In this document: one piece after another, positions 53,549-61,625 of the stretch
Position numbering within the stretch: the first letter of the stretch is position 1
Layout of the letters: every line of letters begins with the position of its first letter
Origin: Mammaliicoccus vitulinus
GTDB lineage: Bacteria > Bacillota > Bacilli > Staphylococcales > Staphylococcaceae
Assembly: GCF_029024305.1 (NCBI RefSeq)
Contig: NZ_CP118974.1
Location: forward strand, 2,263,069 to 2,327,068
Direction: 5' to 3'
Length of the DNA: 64,000 nt
The notes under the pieces: model-generated
What the model saw: only the letters and a program-made list of their open reading frames with translations
What the model was told of the DNA's origin: nothing
Database searches by the model: none
Translations under genes and position numbers: made by a program

Positions 53549-54229
53549 CTACTTCGCCCTTTCAAATTTATATCCAAGCCCCCATACCGTCTTAATGACA
53601 TACTCATTATAATTTTGTTGTTCTAACTTTTCTCTTATGCGACGAATATGTACGTTTACAGTATTCGCATCTTCATAATAGTCATAACCCCATACTTTTT
53701 CTAAAAGTTCTGATTTGGATATGACCATTTTTTCATGTTCTGCCAAATACCAAAGCAAATCAAATTCTTTCACTCTTAACGCAATATCTTGCCCATCAAT
53801 CTGAATGCTCTTTTCTTGTTTGCATAATTGTAATGAACCAAAAGTTAAATATGCTTGTTTGTTATATTTTTGAGTACGATTTAATAAGTTATGCGCTCTT
53901 AACACGAGTTCACGTGGGCTAAATGGTTTCTTAATATAATCGTCAGCTCCTAAGGTCAACGCATATATCGTGTCGTGTTCTTGCGTTTTAGCTGTTAAAT
54001 ATATAAACGGAATATCTAATTGTTGAGCTTTCATTTCTTTAACCACATCATAGCCATTTTTCTCCGGCATCATAATATCTAAAATGATCAAATCGATATT
54101 ATCCTTCATGCGATCGATAGCTTGTTGTCCATTCGATGCTGTTACGACTTGATGTCCTTCGTATTCGAAGTATGTCTTACAAATATCTAAAATATCTTGT
54201 TCGTCATCTACTATTAAAATATTCGCCAT
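53549..54229 (-). CDS. saeR: Response regulator SaeR
   Basis: A 226-residue OmpR/PhoB-type regulator. The receiver has the acidic pair in IVDDEQDI, the phospho-Asp in [20 protein letters not shown] near residue 51 and Lys in [13 protein letters not shown]. The DNA-binding winged helix ([30 protein letters not shown]) is nearly word-for-word that of S. aureus SaeR. It controls secreted virulence-type factors through GTTAA-N6-GTTAA boxes. Confidence 0.95.
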   Translation of the reverse strand: MANILIVDDEQDILDICKTYFEYEGHQVVTASNGQQAIDRMKDNIDLIILDIMMPEKNGYDVVKEMKAQQLDIPFIYLTAKTQEHDTIYALTLGADDYIKKPFSPRELVLRAHNLLNRTQKYNKQAYLTFGSLQLCKQEKSIQIDGQDIALRVKEFDLLWYLAEHEKMVISKSELLEKVWGYDYYEDANTVNVHIRRIREKLEQQNYNEYVIKTVWGLGYKFERAK

Positions 54230-54234
54230 GTTAT

Positions 54235-54672
54235 CTATCCTGCTTCCTTTTTCATAAACATTTTATAAAATGCGTGCGCTGACACATTACGTAAACGCTC
54301 CACATTTAACGCAATTATGATAAAACCTATAAGCTGCATAGGATACGTAAAAATCATATCAGCTAAAATATAATTTATCATTATAAATATACCAAAAAGT
54401 GCTGCATAATACTGTAAGAAACCAAGGATTAGCGCTAGTCCAATCATGATTTCTCCGAGCGGAATCACCCATTCCCATAATGTCGTATATGGTGCAATGA
54501 TATGCTCAAAAAACTGCTTATACCATGTCGGTGAGTCTTCGTTTTGAGCAATGACTTTTGTTAATCCTTCTAAACTAAATCCTCCAGTTATTTTTTCATA
54601 ACCTTGCATTAAAATGATAAAGCCACTTATAAAGCGAACAATTAAACATAAGATTTGAAATATTTTCTTCAT
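54235..54672 (-). CDS. saeQ: SaeQ-like DoxX-type membrane protein
   Basis: A 145-residue protein with four membrane helices and the DoxX-like motif [14 protein letters not shown], in the position of saeQ between saeP and saeR. In S. aureus SaeQ with SaeP stimulates the phosphatase activity of SaeS and returns the system to its resting state. The ATG at 54672 has AAAGGAG 6 nt upstream; a longer frame start lacks a site. Confidence 0.82.
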   Translation of the reverse strand: MKKIFQILCLIVRFISGFIILMQGYEKITGGFSLEGLTKVIAQNEDSPTWYKQFFEHIIAPYTTLWEWVIPLGEIMIGLALILGFLQYYAALFGIFIMINYILADMIFTYPMQLIGFIIIALNVERLRNVSAHAFYKMFMKKEAG

Positions 54673-54738
54673 GGCATACTCCTTTAAATAAAGTTTAAGG
54701 GAAACCCAGACTTTCTGAATTCCCCTTAGCAATTGATT

Positions 54739-55191
54739 TTATTTTAATTTAGCACTTCCAAATACGACATGTGCCTTTTTACAATAAATCGTAACTTCAT
54801 TATATTTAGATGTATCCATATCTTTTAAATCAAAAGTCTGTTCCATCTTGTTATAATCGACTTTATCGATTTCCATGCCTTTTTCAACGTCCCCATCTTT
54901 CGTTAAGTAAACATGTAAGTCAGGTCCTTTAGATGATTTAAAATCTGTAAGCATCAATTTATGATCTTTAATAGTTGCCTTACCTTCTACCATTTCATCA
55001 TTCATAGATTTAAACATGCCAGACTTCATCATATCTTGATCTTTCATGTTGTCTTTATTCATGTCTTTATCTTTCATTTCACTTTTATTGTCCATCTTTT
55101 CATCTTTGTTCATGTCGCCATCTCCACAAGCACCTAATAATAACGTTGTAGTTAACGCGAATGCTCCAAATGTAGTTTTCGTTAAATTCAT
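54739..55191 (-). CDS. saeP: SaeP-like lipoprotein with DM13-type domain
   Basis: A 150-residue lipoprotein. The signal peptide ends in the lipobox LLLGACGDG. A Lys/Asp/Met repeat linker (about residues 25-55: DMNKD, MKDKD, DNMKD, DQDMMK) precedes a DM13-like domain with DFKSSKGPDLHVYLTKDG and VTIYCKKAHVVFGSAKL, including the conserved Cys. As first gene of saePQRS it feeds back on SaeS. The ATG at 55191 is 9 nt after GAGGAG; the ATG 9 bp earlier is too close. Confidence 0.82.
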   Translation of the reverse strand: MNLTKTTFGAFALTTTLLLGACGDGDMNKDEKMDNKSEMKDKDMNKDNMKDQDMMKSGMFKSMNDEMVEGKATIKDHKLMLTDFKSSKGPDLHVYLTKDGDVEKGMEIDKVDYNKMEQTFDLKDMDTSKYNEVTIYCKKAHVVFGSAKLK

Positions 55192-55251
55192 ATCACACAT
55201 CTCCTCTTTAGTTGATAACTTAAGTGTATGTGCTATGTGGTCATTAAACCA

Positions 55252-55267
55252 TTAGCTGTTTATTAAC
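55252..55267 (-). promoter_or_regulatory. Candidate SaeR box upstream of saeP
   Basis: On the minus strand GTTAA-TAAACA-GCTAA matches the SaeR box GTTAA-N6-GTTAA with one change. It lies 61 bp before the saeP start and fits SaeR-activated expression of the operon. Confidence 0.6.
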
Positions 55268-55283
55268 TACTATGAACTCATTA

Positions 55284-55973
55284 TTAATTATTTAATGCTA
55301 TAATTTTTTCAGGATTTGAATAACTGATAAGTACTTTTTGAACCATGTTAATAAATAAACCTGTCTCTACTACACCAATAATAGAAATTAAATCTTGATT
55401 TAACTTTTCAGGGTTATGAATCTCTTTAAAATCACAATCTAAAATATAATGACCGTTGTCGGATAAGAATGTACCATCTTTACCTACTCTTAAAGTAGCC
55501 TCACAACCTAGCGCTTCAATTTCACGAGCCGCCACTTCCCATCCAAAAGGAATCACTTCAACAGGTAATTTAAACTTACCTAGCGTCTTAACATATTTAG
55601 ATTCATCAACAATAACGATAAATTGATCAGTGGCATTAGCTACAATTTTCTCACGTAAAAGCGCGCCGCCCCCACCTTTAATCAATTGGAAGTTACCATC
55701 AATTTCATCAGCACCGTCAATCACAATATCTAAATGACTCACTTCAGAAAAATCAGTAAGTGGAATACCATACTGCTGAGCCCATTTAGCCGTCTGTTCA
55801 GAAGTAGGAATCCCTTTTATATTTAAGCCATCTTTAACACGTTCACCTAGCCTTTGAATCGCATAATACATCGTCGAACCAGTACCTAATCCAACTATCA
55901 TATTATCTTGAATATCATTAACCGCTTCATGCGCAACCTGTTCTTTAAGCTTATCTTGATTCACGCTTAACAC
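55284..55973 (-). CDS. rpiA: Ribose-5-phosphate isomerase A
   Basis: A 229-residue isomerase of the RpiA family. It has IVGLGTGSTMYYAI near residue 28, DIVIDGADEIDGNFQLIKGGGGALLREKI with the catalytic Asp/Lys/Glu residues near 80-105, and GKFKLPVEVIPFG. It interconverts ribose-5-P and ribulose-5-P in the pentose phosphate pathway. It stands alone and has AGGTG before its ATG. Downstream of it (55201-55283) is the sae promoter region. Confidence 0.93.
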   Translation of the reverse strand: MLSVNQDKLKEQVAHEAVNDIQDNMIVGLGTGSTMYYAIQRLGERVKDGLNIKGIPTSEQTAKWAQQYGIPLTDFSEVSHLDIVIDGADEIDGNFQLIKGGGGALLREKIVANATDQFIVIVDESKYVKTLGKFKLPVEVIPFGWEVAAREIEALGCEATLRVGKDGTFLSDNGHYILDCDFKEIHNPEKLNQDLISIIGVVETGLFINMVQKVLISYSNPEKIIALNN

Positions 55974-56075
55974 CTCATTTAAAATAAAAGCTATATAAAA
56001 TTCAGTTTAACATAATGTGAAATATGTGTAGTTATATGGTGTTTGACTCAGTTAAATATGGCAATGAGTTGGAGT

Positions 56076-56181
56076 CTTGGATTGAAGGGATGATTGGGTA
56101 TACAGAAGGATGGTCTTTGGATTGAAGGAGGATTGGAGTCTTGGATTAACTTTGGACTTAACTCACGACTTCGGCAATGTC
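56076..56181. repeat. Family D repeat: one good unit and two decayed units left of the IS
   Basis: CTTGGATTAACTTTGGACTT onwards at 56140 is a full family D unit. Decayed copies with CTTGGATTGAAG and CTTTGGATTGAAGG lie at about 56076 and 56115 without the 41-bp spacing. The next unit, 41 bp on, is split by the IS at 56182. Confidence 0.75.
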
Positions 56182-56209
56182 TGTACTGAACCCAAAAAGT
56201 TGAACTTTT

Positions 56210-57040
56210 TTAGTATGATATTTGAAAGGTTTGTTTCCTGAATTTTTTAGGAGATAAGCCTTTTAATTTTGATTTGATTCTTTCATTATTATAAAAATGA
56301 ATATAACGATGTATAGCTTGTTCTAGTTGCTGAAAATCTTCGAATTCTTGACCATAATACATCTCTTGTTTAAGTAGTCCGAAAAAGTTTTCCATAACTG
56401 AGTTATCTAAACAATTACCTTTTCTAGACATACTTTGAAATACTTTATTTGCTTTTAATAATTTAGTGTATTGCGAATGTTGATAATGCCAACCTTGATC
56501 TGAGTGTATCGTTAAACGATAGCTTAAATCTGGACGCATAGCTATCATTTCTTTTAGTGGATTGATGACAATCTCTAACGAAGGACGTTTTGAAATTTCA
56601 AAACTAATAATCTCCGAACTATATAAGTCCATAAAAGGAGATAAATATAATTTTTGGCCATTCTTCAACTTGAATTCTGTAATATCTGTCACTATTTTTT
56701 GAAAAGGGACATGTGTTTTAAATCTACGATTTATTATATTTTTAGCGACCTTACCAACTTTACCTTTGAATGATCGAAATTTACGCCCTCTATGCGTAAA
56801 TTTCGAACAAGATAACCCTAATTCTTTCATTAATCTTCTTACTTTTTTATGATTTACTTTGATACCTCTATTACTTAAATCTTGTGTAACTCTTCGATAA
56901 CCATAGGTATAATTAGATTCCTTACATATTTCTTTTATTACTTTAATCAGTTCATCATCTTTATTAGGTTTATTGAACTGATTTATCCAATAATAATATA
57001 CAGATTTAGCTAATTTAGCGACTTTGAATAAAATACTCAA
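56210..57040 (-). CDS. IS3-family transposase OrfB (DDE catalytic part)
   Basis: A 276-residue integrase-like transposase. It has HTH_21-type YGYRRVTQDLSNRGI and VNHKKVRRLM, and catalytic residues in IVTDITEFKLKNGQ, TIHSDQGWHYQHSQ and SVMENFFGLLKQEMYYG. It is probably made as an OrfAB fusion by a -1 frameshift near 57133; the OrfB frame is open upstream of the first ATG back to that site. Confidence 0.88.
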   Translation of the reverse strand: MSILFKVAKLAKSVYYYWINQFNKPNKDDELIKVIKEICKESNYTYGYRRVTQDLSNRGIKVNHKKVRRLMKELGLSCSKFTHRGRKFRSFKGKVGKVAKNIINRRFKTHVPFQKIVTDITEFKLKNGQKLYLSPFMDLYSSEIISFEISKRPSLEIVINPLKEMIAMRPDLSYRLTIHSDQGWHYQHSQYTKLLKANKVFQSMSRKGNCLDNSVMENFFGLLKQEMYYGQEFEDFQQLEQAIHRYIHFYNNERIKSKLKGLSPKKFRKQTFQISY

Positions 57041-57081
57041 TTTTATATTAAGTGTTTCGTGTAGTTCCGTAATGATCTTTA

Positions 57082-57618
57082 CTATTTCTGATTTTTGCTT
57101 CCGTATATGTCGGTCAAGGCTTGTAACTTTTTTTGATAAGCAATACCTGCCTTTAACGTTTCAACTTCATTGCGAAGTCTTTCGAGTTCTTCACGTTCAT
57201 TTTCATTTAGAGATGAATTTTTATTATCAGTTTCCGAATATTTTTTATCCATATTGATAGACCGTCCCTTTTGTTTATTAGCTAGATCAAGACGACACTT
57301 TTCATCAAATTGATGTTGCCAATTGGCAACCATTATAGGATTAATAATCTTAAAATGATTAGCTGTTTCTCGATAAGACAACATATTTTCTTGTCTAAAT
57401 TTTATAACAGATAATTTAAATTCGCTAGTATAAACAGTGTTTCTTCTTTTTTCTTGTAAGCCATCTTCTCCAAACTCTTTATATTGATTGACCCATATTT
57501 GAATGACAGATGAACTGGAAATGTCATGTTTTAAGGTAAGTGCTTTATAACCTGATTGACCATCTAAGTACTCTTTTACTAATTTTAATTTAAAGTTAAA
57601 ATCATATTTTTTTCTCAT
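57082..57618 (-). CDS. IS3-family transposase OrfA (DNA-binding part)
   Basis: A 178-residue protein with two helix-turn-helix segments (KLVKEYLDGQSGYKALTLKH with SVIQIWVNQYKEFG, and KFRQENMLSYRETANHF with PIMVANWQHQF), followed by a coiled coil (NENEREELERLRNEVETLKA). Near its end the slippery heptamer A-AAA-AAG (minus strand, 57133-57127) is in the right phase for -1 slippage into OrfB. Confidence 0.87.
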   Translation of the reverse strand: MRKKYDFNFKLKLVKEYLDGQSGYKALTLKHDISSSSVIQIWVNQYKEFGEDGLQEKRRNTVYTSEFKLSVIKFRQENMLSYRETANHFKIINPIMVANWQHQFDEKCRLDLANKQKGRSINMDKKYSETDNKNSSLNENEREELERLRNEVETLKAGIAYQKKLQALTDIYGSKNQK

Positions 57619-57673
57619 AAATAATGCACCCCTATAAGCTAGATTTGAGGTTCAACTTTTGGGGTGCACATCA

Positions 57674-58160
57674 GTCTTGGATTAACTCCGGACTTAACTC
57701 ACGACTTGGACATTTTCTTGGATTAACTTCGGACTTAACTCACGACATGAGCTATGTCTTGGATTAACTTCGGACTTAACTCACGACATGAGCATTTTCT
57801 TGGATTAACTTCGGACTTAACTCACGACTTCGCCTTTGTCTTGGATTAACTTCGGACTTAACTCACGACTTCGACTTTTTCTTTGATTAACTCCGGACTT
57901 AACTCACGACTTCGGCAAAGTCTTGGATTAATTTCGGACTTAACTCACGACTTCGGCTTTTTCTTGGATTAACTTTGGACTTAACTCACGACTTGGACAT
58001 TTTCTTGGATTAACTTCAGACTTAACTCACGACTTGGACATTTTCTTGGATTAACTTTGGACTTAACTCACGACTTCGGCTTTTTCTTGGTTTAACTTCG
58101 GACTTAACTCACGACATGAGCAATGTCTTGGATTAACTCCATACTTAACTCACGACTTAC
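57674..58160. repeat. Family D array: 41-bp tandem repeats, twelve units
   Basis: The unit is CTTGGATTAACTTCGGACTT followed by AACTCACGACTTCGGCATTTT. CTTGG-type starts are at 57676, 57717, 57758, 57799, 57840, 57881, 57922, 57963, 58004, 58045, 58086 and 58127, an unbroken 41-bp period. With the unit at 56140 the ancestral array had at least 13 units. GTCTTGGATTAA and TTAACTCACGAC form an imperfect 12-nt inverted repeat with an 8-nt loop. No coding potential seen. Confidence 0.93.
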
Positions 58161-58168
58161 GTTCATAA

Positions 58169-58206
58169 TAAAAAAGCTACCATAAAGTCGATTCGACTTT
58201 ATGGTA
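58169..58206 (-). terminator. Terminator of the OYE gene
   Basis: TACCATAAAGTCGA (58178-58191) and TCGACTTTATGGTA (58193-58206) are perfect inverted arms with a single-base loop; the A-run at 58169-58175 gives the U-tail on the minus strand. Confidence 0.75.
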
Positions 58207-58235
58207 ACTTTTAGCTGTATTCTTATTTTCAATTC

Positions 58236-59378
58236 TTACTTAGTGTTTGATGCTTTTTCGTCAGTTCTTGGTAATGGATAAAATCCTGCGTTGAACTGTT
58301 TCCATAATGGTTCTGGTAAATCATGTTTATCTGTTCTTTCTGGATCGAATACTGAAATGATTTCATCTTCTTTACCTTGTTCAATTTTTGAAACAAATTG
58401 ATGATCAAGTAATAATTCTCTTCCTAATGCAATTAGCGGTGAACCTGTTTCATAAGCTGCTAATGCATCGTCTGCTGTAAAGATTGATCCGATACCAATT
58501 AAAGGCACACGTCCGTTAATCCAATCTAATAATAATTTCACACGTTGTTCACCTTTGTACTGTCCTTCTCTTGTTGTTGAGTGGATATCCATTAATGATA
58601 CATGTAAATAATCGATTGGTTGTTCTGACAATGTTTTAACGAGTTTTTCAGTTAATTCCATAGAGATACCTGGAGATTCTACTTCTTCAGGAGAAAAACG
58701 ATATCCTACAATAAAGTCTGGTGAAGCATGTTCACGCACAACTTTAGTAACAGCATCAATAACTGCTAATGGATATTTCAAATGGTCTCCCCATGCATCT
58801 TCTCTTCGATTGTAATAAGGGGAGAAGAATTGGTGAATTAAGTAATGGTTAGCACCATGAATTTCAACACCATCGAAACCTGCTTCAATTGCTATTTTAG
58901 TAGCATTAGCAAATGATTCAATTGAATGTTCTATTTCTTCAACAGTTAATGCACGGGCTACATGTGGTTCTTTTTGACCGAAGCCTCTTACTTCAACTTC
59001 ACTTGGAGCAGCCACTTCACCAGTAGGCGTTAAACCTGGTAATGACATTGCACCACCGTGATGAATTTGGATTAAAGCTTTCGCACCATTTTTCTTCATC
59101 ACTTCAGCTTGTTTCGTTAATCCTGGAAGATCTTCTTCTTTAGATACTGAAGGTTGCCCTGGAAAAGCTTGTCCAAGAGGTTCAACATAACTTGCTGCAG
59201 AAATAGATATTCCTACATCTTTAGAACGTTTTTCTATATATGGTATTTCAATGTCAGAAATTGTACCATCTTCATTTGAAGATACATGCGTTAAAGGTGC
59301 TAAGACAAATCTGTTTCTAACTTCTACACCATTAGGTAATTTTAAAGACTTAAATAAAGGTTCGTATTTTTCATTCAT
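58236..59378 (-). CDS. NADH:flavin oxidoreductase, Old Yellow Enzyme family
   Basis: A 380-residue TIM-barrel FMN enzyme of the OYE/YqiG-like group. It has NRFVLAPLTHVSSNEDG near residue 22, LIQIHHGGAMSLPG near residue 102, the His pair region VEIHGANHYLIHQFFSPYYN near residue 172 with RREDAWGD, and GIGSIFTADDALAAYETG near the phosphate site. It reduces activated C=C bonds or other electrophiles with NAD(P)H; the physiological substrate is unknown. It stands alone between a repeat array and the PTS operon. Confidence 0.85.
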   Translation of the reverse strand: MNEKYEPLFKSLKLPNGVEVRNRFVLAPLTHVSSNEDGTISDIEIPYIEKRSKDVGISISAASYVEPLGQAFPGQPSVSKEEDLPGLTKQAEVMKKNGAKALIQIHHGGAMSLPGLTPTGEVAAPSEVEVRGFGQKEPHVARALTVEEIEHSIESFANATKIAIEAGFDGVEIHGANHYLIHQFFSPYYNRREDAWGDHLKYPLAVIDAVTKVVREHASPDFIVGYRFSPEEVESPGISMELTEKLVKTLSEQPIDYLHVSLMDIHSTTREGQYKGEQRVKLLLDWINGRVPLIGIGSIFTADDALAAYETGSPLIALGRELLLDHQFVSKIEQGKEDEIISVFDPERTDKHDLPEPLWKQFNAGFYPLPRTDEKASNTK

Positions 59379-59481
59379 TTTAATAAATCCTCCTTATGAA
59401 GTAACACTATACCACCATAAGAATTTAACTTGCCAATTAAATGCTTATACTTTTAGTAAGAAATAGAATCCCTCCATACAA

Positions 59482-59515
59482 AAAGCACTTCGACTGATTT
59501 CGAAGTGCTTTGTTT
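59482..59515 (-). terminator. Terminator of the ula-type PTS operon
   Basis: AAAGCACTTCG (59482-59492) and CGAAGTGCTTT (59501-59511) form a perfect stem with A-run and T-run on the two sides, directly after the IIC gene stop at 59519. Confidence 0.82.
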
Positions 59516-59518
59516 CAT

Positions 59519-60877
59519 TTATTTTTCTTCTGCTACTTTTTGGTTTGAACGTCTTTGTAATAACACGCCCAACACGCCGATAATGATGATGATTGCAATG
59601 ACGCCTGCAAGTCCTAAGAATTTCGCTATATATCCTATAACGATTCCTACTGCTAAGAAGTCTGTATCTGAGAATGTAGTGGATGCTGCGCCTAAATCTC
59701 CCATAAATGCCAGTAATAATAGTGGCAAGAATGTCACTAAAATACCATTTAAGGCTGATCCTGCTATTGCACCTTTTATACCGCCTCTTGCGTTACCGAA
59801 TACACCTGCTGTTGCTCCTAAGAAAAAGTGTGGTACGACGCCTGGTAAAATAACGACGCCTCCTATTAAGAACATGATCAACATTCCGATAACACCTGTT
59901 ACGAAACTTACGAAAAAGCCTATTAATACTGCGTTTTGTGCGTATGGGAATACGATTGGGCAGTCTAATGCTGGTTTCGTATTTGGTACAAGTTTCTCTG
60001 ATATACCTTTAAATGCTGGTACGATTTCAGCTAAAATCAGTCTTACACCTGTTAAAATAATAAATACACCTGCTGCGAATGTGACACCTTGAATAACGGA
60101 GAACACGATAAAGTTTGTACCGTCACTTAATTCTGTATGTACAAAGGTTGGTCCCGCAAATAATGCAGCAATCACATAAAGTACGATCATTGTTAATGAA
60201 ATACTTATTGTACTTTCTCTTAAAAAGCTTAAACCTTTAGGAAACTTAATATCTTCTGTTGATTTTGATTTCCCAGAAAATAATTTACCTATTTCACCTG
60301 CTGCCCAGTAACTTACTGTTCCAAAATGACCGATTGCTACTTGATCAGAGCCAGTGATTTTTTTCATTGTTGATTGTCCAAGTGCTGGTAAAACTGCCAT
60401 AATAAGTCCTAAAATAATTGAACCTACAACGACTGTCATTGTACCTGTTATATTACCTACTGTTAACAGTATTGCTAGAAAAGCCGCCATATAAAATGTG
60501 TGATGACCTGTTAAGAAGATATATTTTAAATTTGTAAATCTTGCGATCAATATATTAACTAACATCCCGAACATCATAATTAAAGCTGCTGTAGTTCCAT
60601 AATCTTTTAAAGCAATTGAAATAATGGCTTCGTTATTCGGAACGACCCCTTGAACACCAAATGCTTCTTGAAACATTTTTCCGAATGGTTCTAATGAATC
60701 TGTAACAACGCCTGCTCCAGCACTTAATACAAGAAAGCCTAATATTGTTTTAATGGTACCTGATGTAATATCTGCTGCTGATTTTTTCTGTACAATTAAA
60801 CCAATTAATGCAATAAGTGCTACTAGTATAGCAGGTTGACTAAAAACATCTACAAAAAATCCTAGTATTGAATTCAT
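59519..60877 (-). CDS. ulaA: PTS ascorbate-type transporter subunit IIC (UlaA/SgaT)
   Basis: A 452-residue membrane protein with about 10-12 helices of the SgaT/UlaA family. It has IALIGLIVQKKSAADITSGT near the start, GHHTFYMAAFLAILLTVGN in the middle and PGVVPHFFLGATAGVFGNARGG near residue 345. It carries the sugar-acid across the membrane while UlaB phosphorylates it. It is the last gene of a four-gene minus-strand operon. Confidence 0.88.
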   Translation of the reverse strand: MNSILGFFVDVFSQPAILVALIALIGLIVQKKSAADITSGTIKTILGFLVLSAGAGVVTDSLEPFGKMFQEAFGVQGVVPNNEAIISIALKDYGTTAALIMMFGMLVNILIARFTNLKYIFLTGHHTFYMAAFLAILLTVGNITGTMTVVVGSIILGLIMAVLPALGQSTMKKITGSDQVAIGHFGTVSYWAAGEIGKLFSGKSKSTEDIKFPKGLSFLRESTISISLTMIVLYVIAALFAGPTFVHTELSDGTNFIVFSVIQGVTFAAGVFIILTGVRLILAEIVPAFKGISEKLVPNTKPALDCPIVFPYAQNAVLIGFFVSFVTGVIGMLIMFLIGGVVILPGVVPHFFLGATAGVFGNARGGIKGAIAGSALNGILVTFLPLLLLAFMGDLGAASTTFSDTDFLAVGIVIGYIAKFLGLAGVIAIIIIIGVLGVLLQRRSNQKVAEEK

Positions 60878-60896
60878 GATGGTGTCTCTCCTTCGT

Positions 60897-61181
60897 TTAT
60901 AAAATGTTCAGTGCTTTTAATTTTTCTTCAAGTTTATTTTGCAATTCTTCTTTGTCTAAAATGTTATCTAAAACGATTACTTCACCTAATCTTTGAGCAT
61001 TTTCTTCTAAATCTCTCCCACAAATAAAGATATCTGCCATATCAGGGCTTGCTGACATAATGTCGCTATGTTCAACTTTAACATCGGATGGCGCTTGTAA
61101 ATTTTTCAACGCTTCTTGTGCATTCATTTCTACCATGAAACTACTTCCTAAACCATGTCCACAAACTACTAAAATTTTCAT
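60897..61181 (-). CDS. ulaB: PTS ascorbate-type subunit IIB (UlaB)
   Basis: A 94-residue IIB protein with the phospho-Cys loop KILVVCGHGLGSSFMVEM at the N-terminus and a compact Rossmann-like fold. It passes phosphate from the IIA subunit to the incoming substrate. The ATG at 61181 is 10 nt after AAGGAG; an ATG 9 bp earlier is too close. Its start lies 1 nt after the IIA stop. Confidence 0.88.
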   Translation of the reverse strand: MKILVVCGHGLGSSFMVEMNAQEALKNLQAPSDVKVEHSDIMSASPDMADIFICGRDLEENAQRLGEVIVLDNILDKEELQNKLEEKLKALNIL

Positions 61182-61182
61182 A

Positions 61183-61623
61183 TTAATCATTCTCCTTAAA
61201 TATATTTATAATTTCTGATTTACTATTTGCCAAAATAAGTGACGCAACTGTTTCTTTATCGCTTAATATCGTTGCCAGTTTTTTTAAAATTTCGAGATGC
61301 GCTTCATTATCGATCGCACTTAATACGAATACTAATGATGCGTAATGACTGTTATCCGAAAAGTTAATATGCTCTTCTAGCTTCAATAAGCTTAATCCTA
61401 CTTTATGAACATTGTCATTCGGTCTCGCATGCGCAATGGCAATTTCTGGTGCAATGACAATGTAAGGTCCCATATCATGCACACTTTTGATCATTGATTT
61501 GACATAATCATCATTAAAATAACCTTCTTGCAATAATGGTGCTGCTGCCACTTGAATACTTTCTTCCCAATTAGCAACTTTTTCTCTTAACTGTATATGT
61601 TCTTCCTTTATAATTTGGGTCAA
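61183..61623 (-). CDS. ulaC: PTS subunit IIA of the mannitol/ascorbate type (UlaC)
   Basis: A 146-residue IIA protein of the PTS_EIIA_2 fold. The phospho-His is in PEIAIAHARPNDNVHKVGLS near residue 68. It accepts phosphate from HPr and passes it to UlaB. The start is TTG at 61623 with GAGGAGG upstream inside the end of the regulator gene, so it is coupled to it. Confidence 0.86.
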   Translation of the reverse strand: MTQIIKEEHIQLREKVANWEESIQVAAAPLLQEGYFNDDYVKSMIKSVHDMGPYIVIAPEIAIAHARPNDNVHKVGLSLLKLEEHINFSDNSHYASLVFVLSAIDNEAHLEILKKLATILSDKETVASLILANSKSEIINIFKEND

Positions 61624-61625
61624 AT

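Larger units (their letters stand above)
56182..57673 (-). mobile_element. IS3-family (IS150-type) element inserted in a family D repeat
   Basis: A 1,492-bp element with 24-bp imperfect terminal inverted repeats that share CCC and AAAAGTTGAAC (left end TGTACTGAACCC, right end, reversed, TGATGTGCACCC). GTC is repeated directly on both sides (56179-56181 and 57674-57676). Removing the element and one GTC restores exact 41-bp spacing of the repeat (56140 to 56181). OrfA and OrfB are both intact, on the minus strand. Confidence 0.9.

Noticed and set aside
59505-60092. 195-residue plus-strand frame inside ulaA
   Set aside because: Antisense shadow of a hydrophobic membrane protein gene; low-complexity Pro/Ala/Ile composition is typical of such shadows.
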